Origin: Thermoplasmata archaeon | GTDB taxonomy: Archaea; Thermoplasmatota; Thermoplasmata; Thermoplasmatales; Thermoplasmataceae | Length of the DNA: 19,790 nucleotides | Reading direction: 5' to 3' | NCBI GenBank assembly: GCA_021797025.1 | Contig: JAKAAK010000025.1 | Location: 1-19,790 of the forward strand | Shown here: positions 1 through 7,725 of the stretch, piece by piece | Layout: each line of letters starts with the position of its first letter | How positions within the stretch are numbered: the stretch's first letter is position 1 | The notes under the pieces: model-generated | What the model was told of the DNA's origin: nothing | Database searches by the model: none | What the model saw: only the letters and a program-made list of their open reading frames with translations | Made by a program: the position numbers and the translations under genes

Positions 1-98
1 CTCTATGGAAAATAAAGAAAACAACCACAAGTAATGAGAATGTATGCATAAATGCTAAAGCAGAGATTTACTAATAGAGTCCAGTAGAAAGAAATATT

Positions 99-398
99 TT
101 GAGAAAGCCCCTGAAAATATGGAACAGTAGATCCACGCATACAAATGTGCAGGATACAATATCAGGCACATACCTTTCAGAAGCGATCAGGGCCGTAAAT
201 AAAATGGACAAATCTTTGGGAATTAAGCATGGATCTATGTCTCTGGAATACAAATCTGATTTTCCTTTAAAGATATCCTCAGGGAATAGCAAGGTATCAA
301 CAAATGCACTGATAGCGCCTAGAATCTTGGATGGAGAACAGCAAAAACAAATAAACAAGATAATGATGGACAATATTAAAAACAATAAAAATATTTAA
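99..398 (+). CDS. Small hypothetical protein or C-terminal gene fragment
   Basis: A 99-codon frame opened by TTG at 99. The same frame is open back to 78, just after tandem stops TAA-TAG at 72-77. Before these stops the frame is open again to the window edge, so this could be the tail of a gene broken by stops rather than an independent gene. The protein is basic and polar, has no transmembrane segment and no motif I recognise, and ends in an Asn/Lys-rich tail. No convincing TATA box or ribosome site supports TTG at 99. Function unknown. An opposite-strand frame of similar length covers 71-385; I prefer the plus strand because its composition looks more like a soluble protein and matches the direction of the next genes. 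Confidence 0.35.
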   Translation: MRKPLKIWNSRSTHTNVQDTISGTYLSEAIRAVNKMDKSLGIKHGSMSLEYKSDFPLKISSGNSKVSTNALIAPRILDGEQQKQINKIMMDNIKNNKNI

Positions 399-532
399 CA
401 TTATATTAATATATATTTCAATGTATATTAATAGGTAATAATAAATAAAAATAATAAAATGATAAAAAAAATATTTATCAAAGAATGCCTAACTTTTTTA
501 ACTATATTGCTTTTAATTATTGGTGTATAATT

Positions 533-799
533 ATGAATGACAGCAATATATGCAAAAACTTTCTAAATCAAATCAATCAAGAAGCTACAAACCTAAGGGT
601 CATGCTTAATCAGTTTAAAAATGGGCCTGGCCCAACTAAAAGTGCGTCTTATATTAATATACTGATTTGGTCAAAAATATTGTATTATCATATTCAAAAT
701 TTAGAAAAATGTGATAAAAAAAATATAGTATCTGGTTTGGGAAATATAAACTTGAAATATTCGGAAATGAAAAAGAACCCCAAAGTAAACAGGGCATGA
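533..799 (+). CDS. Hypothetical protein, first gene of a coupled pair
   Basis: An 88-residue frame starting at ATG 533; an in-frame ATG at 485 would add 16 hydrophobic residues. I chose 533 because the extension looks unlike the rest, though this is not decisive. The protein begins MNDSNICKNF, is predicted mostly helical and has no recognised motif. Its stop overlaps the start of the following gene in the four bases ATGA (796-799), the classic arrangement for translational coupling, so the two products are probably made together. Function unknown. Confidence 0.5.
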   Translation: MNDSNICKNFLNQINQEATNLRVMLNQFKNGPGPTKSASYINILIWSKILYYHIQNLEKCDKKNIVSGLGNINLKYSEMKKNPKVNRA

Positions 800-1158
800 T
801 AGCAAGATATTTTATGAAAGAAAGGAATTTGCTAGAACACGAAGGCAAGTTGAATACAGCCACTCGCACGTATATATCACACTTAAATCTACCGGCAGAT
901 CTCTTTAAATACGGTGATCCAAGGCCGCCGAACGCCGCCAATATGTTTATGGATGGGAATGGGGTAGGATGGGCTGTCAAGATGCCAGATGGCAGTACTG
1001 CTAAGCGGTATGTAATAATACCAGAAGAACAAATAAAGACTGATATAATTCCAACAAACATCCCAAAGGAACTAGAAAGGCAATCGCTTGAACGGCTTTT
1101 GACCTGTTATATAGATTATCTAGGCAATATGGTAAAGGATGCCATAAAGGAATTCTGA
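796..1158 (+). CDS. Hypothetical protein, second gene of a coupled pair
   Basis: A 120-residue soluble protein whose ATG overlaps the preceding stop (ATGA, 796-799). It contains a Gly/Pro/Asn-rich central stretch (about residues 40-65, including GDPRPPNAAN and GNGVGWAVKM) that suggests a compact beta domain, followed by a helical C-terminus. The base composition is less AT-rich than the surrounding DNA, consistent with real coding. I do not recognise the family. Coupling to the 533-799 gene suggests the two products interact or act in one pathway; that is inference only. Confidence 0.6.
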   Translation: MIARYFMKERNLLEHEGKLNTATRTYISHLNLPADLFKYGDPRPPNAANMFMDGNGVGWAVKMPDGSTAKRYVIIPEEQIKTDIIPTNIPKELERQSLERLLTCYIDYLGNMVKDAIKEF

Positions 1159-1193
1159 TAAGTGTTATAACTATTATTAAAATTGTGATTTAA

Positions 1194-1394
1194 ATGAATA
1201 ATAAAAGCTTGAAATCAATATTATTCTATGCGCTTACAGGAATAATGTTTTCTATTCTTTTACTGCTTGTATTTTACAATGATTATAATTATGGAATGGC
1301 GGCACTGGTCATTTATACCCTTATTATTATTCTGGTCACATCGGGTGTGTGGATCTCTATTTTTTACTGGTATATAGTAAAATTGCAAAAATAG
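1194..1394 (+). CDS. Small membrane protein with two transmembrane helices
   Basis: A 66-residue protein with a short basic N-terminus (MNNKSLKS), a hydrophobic helix at about residues 9-28, a short polar turn (NDYNYG) and a second hydrophobic helix at about residues 35-60. This is a helical-hairpin membrane protein with both ends probably cytoplasmic. It lies 35 bases after the preceding gene on the same strand. Small two-helix proteins are common in archaeal accessory regions, and some defence operons use such proteins as membrane effectors. Nothing in the sequence proves that role here. Confidence 0.55.
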   Translation: MNNKSLKSILFYALTGIMFSILLLLVFYNDYNYGMAALVIYTLIIILVTSGVWISIFYWYIVKLQK

Positions 1395-1440
1395 TTAAAA
1401 ATTAATGAAATTAAAAGGTAGCTTAAGATATGTAACTAGA

Positions 1441-1448
1441 TTTATATA
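1441..1448 (+). promoter_or_regulatory. Archaeal TATA box, leaderless promoter for the AlbA_2 gene
   Basis: TTTATATA is centred about 25 bases upstream of the ATG at 1470. This is the spacing expected for archaeal TBP/TFB initiation at or next to the start codon, giving a leaderless transcript. Confidence 0.5.
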
Positions 1449-1469
1449 TTTATCAATATTCCTATTTAT

Positions 1470-1971
1470 ATGAGCATTATAAAAGATTTATTTGGAAAGG
1501 ATAATGGCATAACTGAAAATGATTTAAAGAATATTAAGGGTAAATATCAAGAGACTTCCTTAATTGAGTGTAAATTGGCAAGTGCTTTGAGTAAAAATAG
1601 ATCAGTATACTATAATGCTATTAAAACTGTAATAGGATTTTTAAACAAACCTGAAAATGATAGTGCTGGCCTTCTTATGATTGGTATAGATGCACCTAAA
1701 GGGGTTATTACAGATATAGTTCCAATTAAAAATGATGATTTTAGACGGGATGTCTTTAGAAATAAATTAATGGCATATGTTAAGTCAATACCCCCCAGGA
1801 AATAGATCGTATACCTTGAATATTATTGAAGTTCCGGTCACTGGAGGATATATAACTTTAGTGGAAGTACATAAAGCTAATCCAAATGCAGTATTCTATT
1901 CAGGTGATGAAAATACGGCATATATAAGGCACAGTGATACAACAATTAAGTGGGATCTTGGAGATGTTTAA
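1470..1971 (+). pseudogene. AlbA_2 / Schlafen-type putative DNA-binding domain protein, frameshifted
   Basis: Two overlapping frames (1470-1805 and the frame ending at 1971) together encode one AlbA_2-like domain of about 166 residues. The first frame has the family's opening pattern (IECKLA, then a helix, then GLLMIGID, in place of the usual E.K...GG.l.iGi). The second has the closing strands and the YIRH segment before the C-terminus. They join at a run of six C (1791-1796): five C would read ...SIPPGNRSYT... continuously. The gene is therefore frameshifted by one extra C, through real mutation, sequencing error in a homopolymer, or slippage. AlbA_2 domains are found in nucleic-acid-binding and Schlafen-related proteins, often near defence or mobile genes. 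The family call is good; whether a full protein is made is unknown. Confidence 0.7.
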
Positions 1972-1978
1972 AACTGCA

Positions 1979-2437
1979 ATGTCAAAAAATTATCCAATAG
2001 TATACACGGATTTTGCATTACAATCAATAATACCAGTTAGCGAGAGCAGTTCTAAATATTCAATTAATACAATCCTCATAAATGATGGCACATCTCCTGG
2101 TTAGGATGTTGTGGTTATTTTAAAATTTCAGAATTCAACAAATGGTGAGCTTTCATTAGAAAATATATCTGGTTATACCAAAGCACAATCAGCAGAACCA
2201 CCATATGTAAAAAAACTTGAACAAGATGTTTTACAGATAAACAGCAAACCTATATATCCAAAATTAAACCTTACATTAGGTAGTTTCGCCGTAAATCTTC
2301 CTCATGATAGCAGTCTTATAATAGATGTATTTACATATGAATATCATGGAATTACAATACAAAGATTTGTATTTAGAAATGGTAACATTTCTAAATCTCC
2401 TTATAACTTCACCCCATATCTATATCTTGAACATTGA
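1979..2437 (+). pseudogene. Hypothetical protein gene interrupted by an in-frame TAG
   Basis: From ATG 1979 the frame runs 41 codons to TAG (2102-2104), then continues without another stop for 110 codons to 2437. The joined product, about 152 residues, looks like one domain: the part before the stop ends NDGTSPG and the part after begins DVVVILKFQN, resembling a beta-sandwich strand-turn-strand. A restart at GTG 2111 would yield 108 residues. It begins 7 bases after the AlbA_2 gene, so both probably formed one operon. Function unrecognised. Nonsense mutation is the simplest reading. Pyrrolysine use is unlikely because the neighbouring genes show no sign of TAG recoding. Confidence 0.5.
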
Positions 2438-2629
2438 CCCAATATTTTTTTAAATAAATGTTATTAACGATGTTATTTAACTTAGAATTTTAATGACGTT
2501 ATTAAAGGCATGATTATAAAGTTAACAATCATACCAGTGTTATTTAACTTAAAGAGATAATAACAAGATAACATATTTTCTTATTTATATAGAAAAATTT
2601 AATATTAACTTAAAGTTATATTTATAGGT
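2438..2629 (+). promoter_or_regulatory. AT-rich upstream region with repeated TTAACTT operator-like motifs
   Basis: This spacer precedes the 1250-residue NTPase gene. The 14-mer TGTTATTTAACTTA occurs exactly twice (2471-2484 and 2538-2551). The reverse orientation, AAGTTAA, is at 2519-2525. A 13-base palindrome, TAACTT-A-AAGTTA, is at 2606-2618, only 11 bases before the ATG. A TATA-like TTTATATAG lies near 2583-2591. Repeated and inverted copies of one motif overlapping the start region suggest a binding site for a dimeric regulator, probably a repressor. Confidence 0.45.
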
Positions 2630-5600
2630 ATGGATTTAAACGTTGAATTTGGATTTGATAATACCCTTAAAGATGAAATTAAAAATAATAAAAATTTAAT
2701 TATAGTTGGTGCAAAGGGCACAGGCAAAACAATGACAAGCAGAAGATTAGAAAATGAATTTAAAAATAATGGATATAATGTAGTAGATTTTCCGATTAGT
2801 TCATGCAATGAAGATTTAAACAAATTTGATGAAGCATTAAATAAAGAAAATCAAAAAATGTGTATATTTTTAACATACTCATATTTAGAGTACTTTAAAA
2901 ATAATATGAATAATAATTTATTAAAAAAATTAGAAAATATAGAAATAATGGAATATAAGGTTACACAAAACGATGCAATAAAATTATATATCAATATTAT
3001 TAAGGAATACAAAATAAAAACTAATAATATATCGAAATTTCTTGTTGACAAGAAGGATGATATTATAAAACATTCGAACTATAAAGAAATGATTGAACCT
3101 CTAAAATTTAATAAAGGCGATAATGCAAATAAATCCATGATGGATGTAATAAAAAGATCTATAGAATATGTAAAAGATGCATTAAAATCTAGAAAAGTAG
3201 AATATAAAACATATATTCCTGCAATTATTGTGGCCGACGTTACATATTTAATCAATGAAATGGAGGAGGCATGTAAAAATCTTAATAATAATGAGGATAT
3301 AAATAATAAAATAAATGAAATTTATAATACATGGTCTCGTAGGAAGGAGAAAATGGAAAGTTTTCTAAGTTTATCTGGACTTGAATTGGTGGAAACAGGT
3401 GTTAGTTTAAGGGATCCACAGGTTATTAGAACATTAACAGCCTTAATGGCATCTGTTTTCAGTCTTTTTCCAGTTACGCTTCCCATATCCTTAGGGCTTA
3501 TTTTTTCTGGTGGATATTTTGCATTAAAAAACTGGAGCAATTCTAAAAATGAAAATTTTATTAAGAATCTTGCAAATGCAAGAATTTTCTGGGGCAATCT
3601 TAATGAAACAGAAAAAAGGTTTATCAGCTATAAAATAGAAAGAACATTAGACAATGCAGAGCCTGAAACTGTATATTACGCTTTAGAAGGTGTATTTGGC
3701 AAAAATGTAAGCGAGGATGACTTCAATAAATTTAAAGACAATATAAAGGCATTTGTTGAAAAAAATGGAAAAGAAATGCTCAATAAAATGGAAGAAATTA
3801 AAAATGAATTACAATCAGAAATTAAAAAGTTAGGTTTAAAAATAGAAAATGTAGATAAAGAATTAGATGAAATGCAAAAGGATTATGATAGAAGATTAAA
3901 CAGCCTTGAATGCGAAAACAAATTAGGCACATATACTGATGTCATACGTAATGAAAATTTTAGAATAGATTCAACAAGAAGGGTTATAAAAGAAGGCGAT
4001 AATGAAAATAAAAATGAAAGACCGTTGATTACTGAAGGCTTGGAAGATTTAAAGAATAAGATTATCAATGATCTTAAAGATAATAAAAAAATATTAATTA
4101 CAGGAGCTAAGGGGTCAGGAAAAAGTACTCTTGCAGAATGGGTCATATCAGATTATATGCATGGAATGGGGCAGAAATGGGAAAATGTATATGTTATTGT
4201 AGCACATTCTAATCTGGATGATAAAGACATAAACTATCTTATGGATTATAATTGCAATATGCTCATATATTATGACCCATCAACAATTAATCTGTATAGT
4301 TCCTATAAAGACGCAGAAAAGATGGATATAAAAATAAATGAAATACCATCAATAACAAAGGCAATCGAAAAAATCAATGCTATAAAACATGTGCCTACAC
4401 TTTTAGTTTTGTCAGAAAATGACCAAGTAAATATAAAAGACAACATAGTTGAAGTTATGTCGGGTGAAAAACTGGTAAATTATAATATATATAATATGGA
4501 TAGCTTAAATCAAGATATTAAAAACAAAATTAATAAAAATATATACCTTTCAATAACAAATGACGATAGATGCTGGGATATTATAAAGGATAAGATTGAA
4601 CTGCCAATACAGGCAAAATTGCTTGGCAATGTATTCAATTCTTTAAAAGGAAACTATGAATTATCGAAGAATAATGAATTATGTGAAAAGTTAAAGGGGA
4701 TATCAAATAATATATACATTGGCTATGTAATTTATAATATTTTAAAACTGGCAGGAGAGGGTTATATGCCAGATACCGATAATATTCCAAAACATTACAA
4801 ATTAAATAAATGGTTTCTTCCCGCCTATATACATAATGCATTAATAAAAGATGAGTGGCAATTCCCCCCAAAGCTTTTAAGGTATGTTAATGAAAAATTC
4901 TTTAATAATGTTGATGTAAATATACAGTATTATAATATAATGAATGTCAGGCAGCATGATTTAATAGAAAATGCAATTAATCAAGTAGTCAATGCGGTAA
5001 TAAATAAAGCCAGAGGTGTTGAAAATACAGAAATTGAAAATTTTATAAATAACATTGAAGATGACAATACAAGTGATGAGATTATTGATTTTATAAATAA
5101 TATGGGAGATGAACTCGAAAACCTGAGAAGTATAAACAAATATAAAGGTTCTAATGAAACAATTGAACTTTCAGATATTTTGAGATGCATTATAAATGAA
5201 TCTTCAAATAAATGGGGTTTTAATGAAAAAGACATAGCATTAACAATGATGGCGGTTATAGATTATCAAATAGATGAGTACATCGCCAGTGACGTTAATA
5301 AAACCTGCTGTAATTTCCTTAATTCAAATCATATGGGCATAAGAATTAAAAGCTGGATATTCTGTAATAACATTGTAGTGATGAATAACAAAAAGAACAA
5401 TTTTTTAGATCTCCTAAGCGATAAAAATGTAAGTATTAGATACATAGCATGGGAAAATATACTAAATTTTATCGAGGAAAATGTAATAACCAAAGGAGAT
5501 GCAAGAAAATATAAAAATTATTTTCTTGAATTCCTAAAGGATGATAATAAAGATATTAGATCTGATGCATGGGAAAATATACTAAATTTTATCGAGGAAA

Positions 5601-6382
5601 ATGTAATAACCAAAGGAGATGCAAGAAAATATAAAAATTACTTCTTTGAACTTTTAGAAGATTCTTGGGGATATATTAGATATAAAGCATGGAAAAGGGT
5701 CTCCAACTTTATATATAATGGCATAATAAATGAAGAAGATAAATACTACTTCCTTAAACTTTTGCAGAGCAATAGCGATTACATTAGATATAGAGTGTGG
5801 GGAATAGTAATTGATCTAATATATAGTATAATAATAACCACAGAAGATACGAAAAAATATAAAAATTACTTCTTTGAACTCTTGGGCAATAGTAATGATT
5901 ATATTAGATTTCATGCATGGCAAAACGTATCGGATCTAATATACATGGATATAATAACCACAGAAGATACGAAAAAATATAAAAATTACTTCTTTGAACT
6001 TTTAAGGAATATCAGCAAGAAAGTATATATGATAAATGGCTCGTTTGGATATGAATATTTTGGTGAATTTTTTGAATTTATGGAGAATAGTGAATTTACA
6101 TTTAATGCCAATGTTATTACATGTAGTGCGGGGGAAAATATATATAATCTAATAATTAATAATATAATAACCAAAGAGGATAAAAATAATCTCCTTGAAT
6201 TACTGCAAAATGCTAACATTTGTATTAGGTATAATATATCAAAACTCGTCCCAATTCTAAAAGAGAGAGGTATAATAAACACAGAAGATACGAAAAAATA
6301 TAAAAATTATTTAGTTGATTCTAAACCACCTATGAATATGATTGAAGCATTAGCTGACTATATGTTTACTCAATTTAAATAA
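2630..6382 (+). CDS. Giant tandem P-loop NTPase with membrane segment and C-terminal helical repeats (STAND-like)
   Basis: A 1250-residue protein. Residues 27-34 form a Walker A motif (GAKGTGKT) close to the N-terminus. Residues about 265-300 are hydrophobic (SVFSLFPVTLPISLGLIFSG region) and could be one or two membrane helices. Residues about 374-432 are a charged coiled coil. A second Walker A (GAKGSGKST) is at 492-500, followed by a candidate Walker B near LIYYDP. The last third is built of roughly 40-residue helical repeats with the pattern IRY.AW...., II..ED..KYKNYFFELL, resembling HEAT-type repeats. The order NTPase, then a long helical region, then repeats is that of STAND sensors such as Avs or NLR-like proteins, where repeats recognise a target. 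Two P-loops and a membrane segment make it atypical. No catalytic effector domain is visible to me. The gene is extremely AT-rich compared with the restriction genes downstream, suggesting separate ancestry. Role in defence is inference. Confidence 0.75.
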   Translation: MDLNVEFGFDNTLKDEIKNNKNLIIVGAKGTGKTMTSRRLENEFKNNGYNVVDFPISSCNEDLNKFDEALNKENQKMCIFLTYSYLEYFKNNMNNNLLKKLENIEIMEYKVTQNDAIKLYINIIKEYKIKTNNISKFLVDKKDDIIKHSNYKEMIEPLKFNKGDNANKSMMDVIKRSIEYVKDALKSRKVEYKTYIPAIIVADVTYLINEMEEACKNLNNNEDINNKINEIYNTWSRRKEKMESFLSLSGLELVETGVSLRDPQVIRTLTALMASVFSLFPVTLPISLGLIFSGGYFALKNWSNSKNENFIKNLANARIFWGNLNETEKRFISYKIERTLDNAEPETVYYALEGVFGKNVSEDDFNKFKDNIKAFVEKNGKEMLNKMEEIKNELQSEIKKLGLKIENVDKELDEMQKDYDRRLNSLECENKLGTYTDVIRNENFRIDSTRRVIKEGDNENKNERPLITEGLEDLKNKIINDLKDNKKILITGAKGSGKSTLAEWVISDYMHGMGQKWENVYVIVAHSNLDDKDINYLMDYNCNMLIYYDPSTINLYSSYKDAEKMDIKINEIPSITKAIEKINAIKHVPTLLVLSENDQVNIKDNIVEVMSGEKLVNYNIYNMDSLNQDIKNKINKNIYLSITNDDRCWDIIKDKIELPIQAKLLGNVFNSLKGNYELSKNNELCEKLKGISNNIYIGYVIYNILKLAGEGYMPDTDNIPKHYKLNKWFLPAYIHNALIKDEWQFPPKLLRYVNEKFFNNVDVNIQYYNIMNVRQHDLIENAINQVVNAVINKARGVENTEIENFINNIEDDNTSDEIIDFINNMGDELENLRSINKYKGSNETIELSDILRCIINESSNKWGFNEKDIALTMMAVIDYQIDEYIASDVNKTCCNFLNSNHMGIRIKSWIFCNNIVVMNNKKNNFLDLLSDKNVSIRYIAWENILNFIEENVITKGDARKYKNYFLEFLKDDNKDIRSDAWENILNFIEENVITKGDARKYKNYFFELLEDSWGYIRYKAWKRVSNFIYNGIINEEDKYYFLKLLQSNSDYIRYRVWGIVIDLIYSIIITTEDTKKYKNYFFELLGNSNDYIRFHAWQNVSDLIYMDIITTEDTKKYKNYFFELLRNISKKVYMINGSFGYEYFGEFFEFMENSEFTFNANVITCSAGENIYNLIINNIITKEDKNNLLELLQNANICIRYNISKLVPILKERGIINTEDTKKYKNYLVDSKPPMNMIEALADYMFTQFK
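5447..5640 (+). repeat. Exact 74-base direct repeat inside the NTPase gene
   Basis: Positions 5447-5520 and 5567-5640 are identical over 74 bases and spaced 120 bases apart, exactly 40 codons. They encode two copies of the helical repeat unit containing WENILNFIEENVITKGDA. Identity at the DNA level, not only in protein, indicates very recent duplication or gene conversion. Confidence 0.9.
5831..6000 (+). repeat. Exact 50-base direct repeat inside the NTPase gene, with a third partial copy
   Basis: Positions 5831-5880 and 5951-6000 are identical over 50 bases and again 120 bases apart. A third, 30-base identical piece sits at 6280-6309. They encode the unit containing EDTKKYKNYFFELL. This second repeat family differs from the 74-base one but has the same 40-codon phase. 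Confidence 0.9.
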
Positions 6383-6976
6383 GAGTAAAGAAATATAAAT
6401 AGTATATATTTTCAAATTAAATATTCAATTTAATATATTATCTAAAATTAATTTTTTAAATTTTTTTATTACTTAAATTTGAATTTTTGTATATAAAAGT
6501 TATATGCAAATATTGCTAATTATATGCATAATAAAAATCTTAAGATAAAATTTTTGATTTGGAAAATAATTATAATGCAAAGTAAATATATATAAGTTGA
6601 GGTATTTGTAATGAATATTATTGAATATGATTATGTTTTCTAGCAAGGTATCCTAATAAATATAAACTTGCTTTGTAATATTATAATAAGCAAAAAATAA
6701 TATACACACAAATTATTTTATTATTATTAATGAATTAATGTTATTTTCACAAAAATCAAAAATCATAATATTAGTACTTTAATTTCTGTACATTTTTATT
6801 ATCCCATAAAAGTTATACTATTTCCCTTTGAATAAAATGATAATATAGTTAGTTTACAAAAGTGCATGTTTTGTAAAATTGTTTTAAATACTAAATTTTT
6901 TAATGAAAAGAGACCTCTTTATCAATAAAAAAATTTATATTTAATATAACTTTACATATATAAAAAGTGTTAAACA
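6383..6976. other. Long AT-rich intergenic region
   Basis: Nearly 600 bases with no frame of more than a few dozen codons that looks coding. It is composed largely of A/T runs. It holds a 25-base inverted repeat (6853-6877, listed separately). It also holds a 13-mer AATTATATGCATA (6518-6530) that recurs just after the recombinase gene (7600-7612), and TATA-like stretches near 6934-6945 and 6955-6965 that probably serve the recombinase gene. I see no tRNA-like or clear structured RNA signal. Confidence 0.5.
6853..6877. repeat. Perfect 9-7-9 inverted repeat, candidate recombinase crossover or operator site
   Basis: TTTACAAAA, a 7-base spacer GTGCATG, then TTTTGTAAA, a perfect inverted repeat. 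Arms of this size around a 6-8 base spacer are the standard layout of core sites for tyrosine recombinases, and the recombinase gene begins 100 bases downstream. It could instead be an operator for that gene, or a weak hairpin in AT-rich DNA. Confidence 0.45.
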
Positions 6977-7600
6977 ATGAATGACATTGCTAATAAAAAA
7001 TTCAATGAGATAATGAAGATAAAAGATGAACATAACCTGCCGCCGCATATATCTTATAATGAATACCAGTCCTTATTAAATACAATAGATAACAATGAAT
7101 ACCACCATTATTTGAATAAAAAGCTTGTTCCATTCTTAAAGGCCAGGGACAAGCTTTTGGTTATGATGATGTGGGAGCTTGGCGGCAGGGTATCGGATAT
7201 TATCAATATTCAAACAAAGGATGTTGACTTCTCAAAAAAGGAGATCATATTAACAATAAAGAAAAGGCACGGTTATATCAATAGAGTGCCGGTTTCTGAT
7301 GCACTATTATTGGAGATCTCAAATTTCATGAGGGAATTCAATACAGGCACTGGAAGGCTTTTCCCATTTACAAGGCAGAGGGCCTGGGAAATAATTAAGG
7401 GTTATGGCAGAAAAATAGGATTGGAACTGCATCCACATATGTTCAGGCATGGGCTGGCCATATACTTATTGCAGCATGGCGTCTCGGATAAAATCATAGC
7501 CAGGAGATTAGGGCACTCTAGTGCTGCTACAACAATAAAGTATTATATGGTGATTACTCCAGAAATTGAAAGAGAGGCATTAAAAGGCATAATTTTATAA
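6977..7600 (+). CDS. Tyrosine recombinase/integrase, compact, catalytic-domain form
   Basis: A 207-residue protein with the full tyrosine-recombinase catalytic set: Arg71 in LGGRVSDI, Lys95 or Lys96 in the beta-hairpin (IKKRHGY), H154-x-x-R157 in HPHMFRHGLA, His180 in RRLGHSS, and the nucleophile at Tyr189 or Tyr190 in TTIKYYMVI. It cuts and rejoins DNA strands through a phosphotyrosine link, either integrating an element or resolving dimers. Archaeal XerA and integrases usually exceed 270 residues with an N-terminal SAM-like core-binding domain; here only about 55 residues precede the catalytic domain, so that domain is missing or highly reduced. The start at ATG 6977 follows a TATA-like TTTATATTTAAT (6934-6945). 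It stands alone between very AT-rich DNA and the GC-richer restriction genes, which suits a role in mobility of this region. Confidence 0.88.
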   Translation: MNDIANKKFNEIMKIKDEHNLPPHISYNEYQSLLNTIDNNEYHHYLNKKLVPFLKARDKLLVMMMWELGGRVSDIINIQTKDVDFSKKEIILTIKKRHGYINRVPVSDALLLEISNFMREFNTGTGRLFPFTRQRAWEIIKGYGRKIGLELHPHMFRHGLAIYLLQHGVSDKIIARRLGHSSAATTIKYYMVITPEIEREALKGIIL

Positions 7601-7616
7601 ATTATATGCATATAAG

Positions 7617-7649
7617 AAAGGAAATATGGTTAGTCGCATTTCTTCCTTT
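7617..7649 (+). terminator. Possible stem-loop after the recombinase gene
   Basis: AAAGGAA (7617-7623) can pair with TTCCTTT (7643-7649), and inner GAAAT/ATTTC offers an alternative shorter stem; T-rich DNA follows. It is 16 bases past the stop codon. Archaeal termination mainly uses T-runs, so the stem may be incidental. Confidence 0.25.
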
Positions 7650-7698
7650 GCATTAATTCTTTATATTTATGCCCAGTAAAAAAGCTTGAGGCAAAGAT

Positions 7699-7710
7699 TA
7701 AATATAAATA
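7699..7710 (+). promoter_or_regulatory. TATA box for the restriction-modification operon
   Basis: TTAAATATAAATA-type sequence centred 22-25 bases upstream of the tandem ATG ATG at 7726-7731, giving an essentially leaderless transcript. Confidence 0.5.
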
Positions 7711-7725
7711 TGGAATTGAACGTAG

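Noticed and set aside
6383..6976. Replication origin or CRISPR array in the AT-rich spacer
   Set aside because: No regularly spaced repeats, no clear origin-recognition boxes and no Cdc6/Orc or cas gene nearby.
6518..7612. The 13-mer AATTATATGCATA on both sides of the recombinase gene as attachment-site direct repeats
   Set aside because: It is short and made of common AT-rich words, so chance is likely; the 9-7-9 inverted repeat is a better candidate site.
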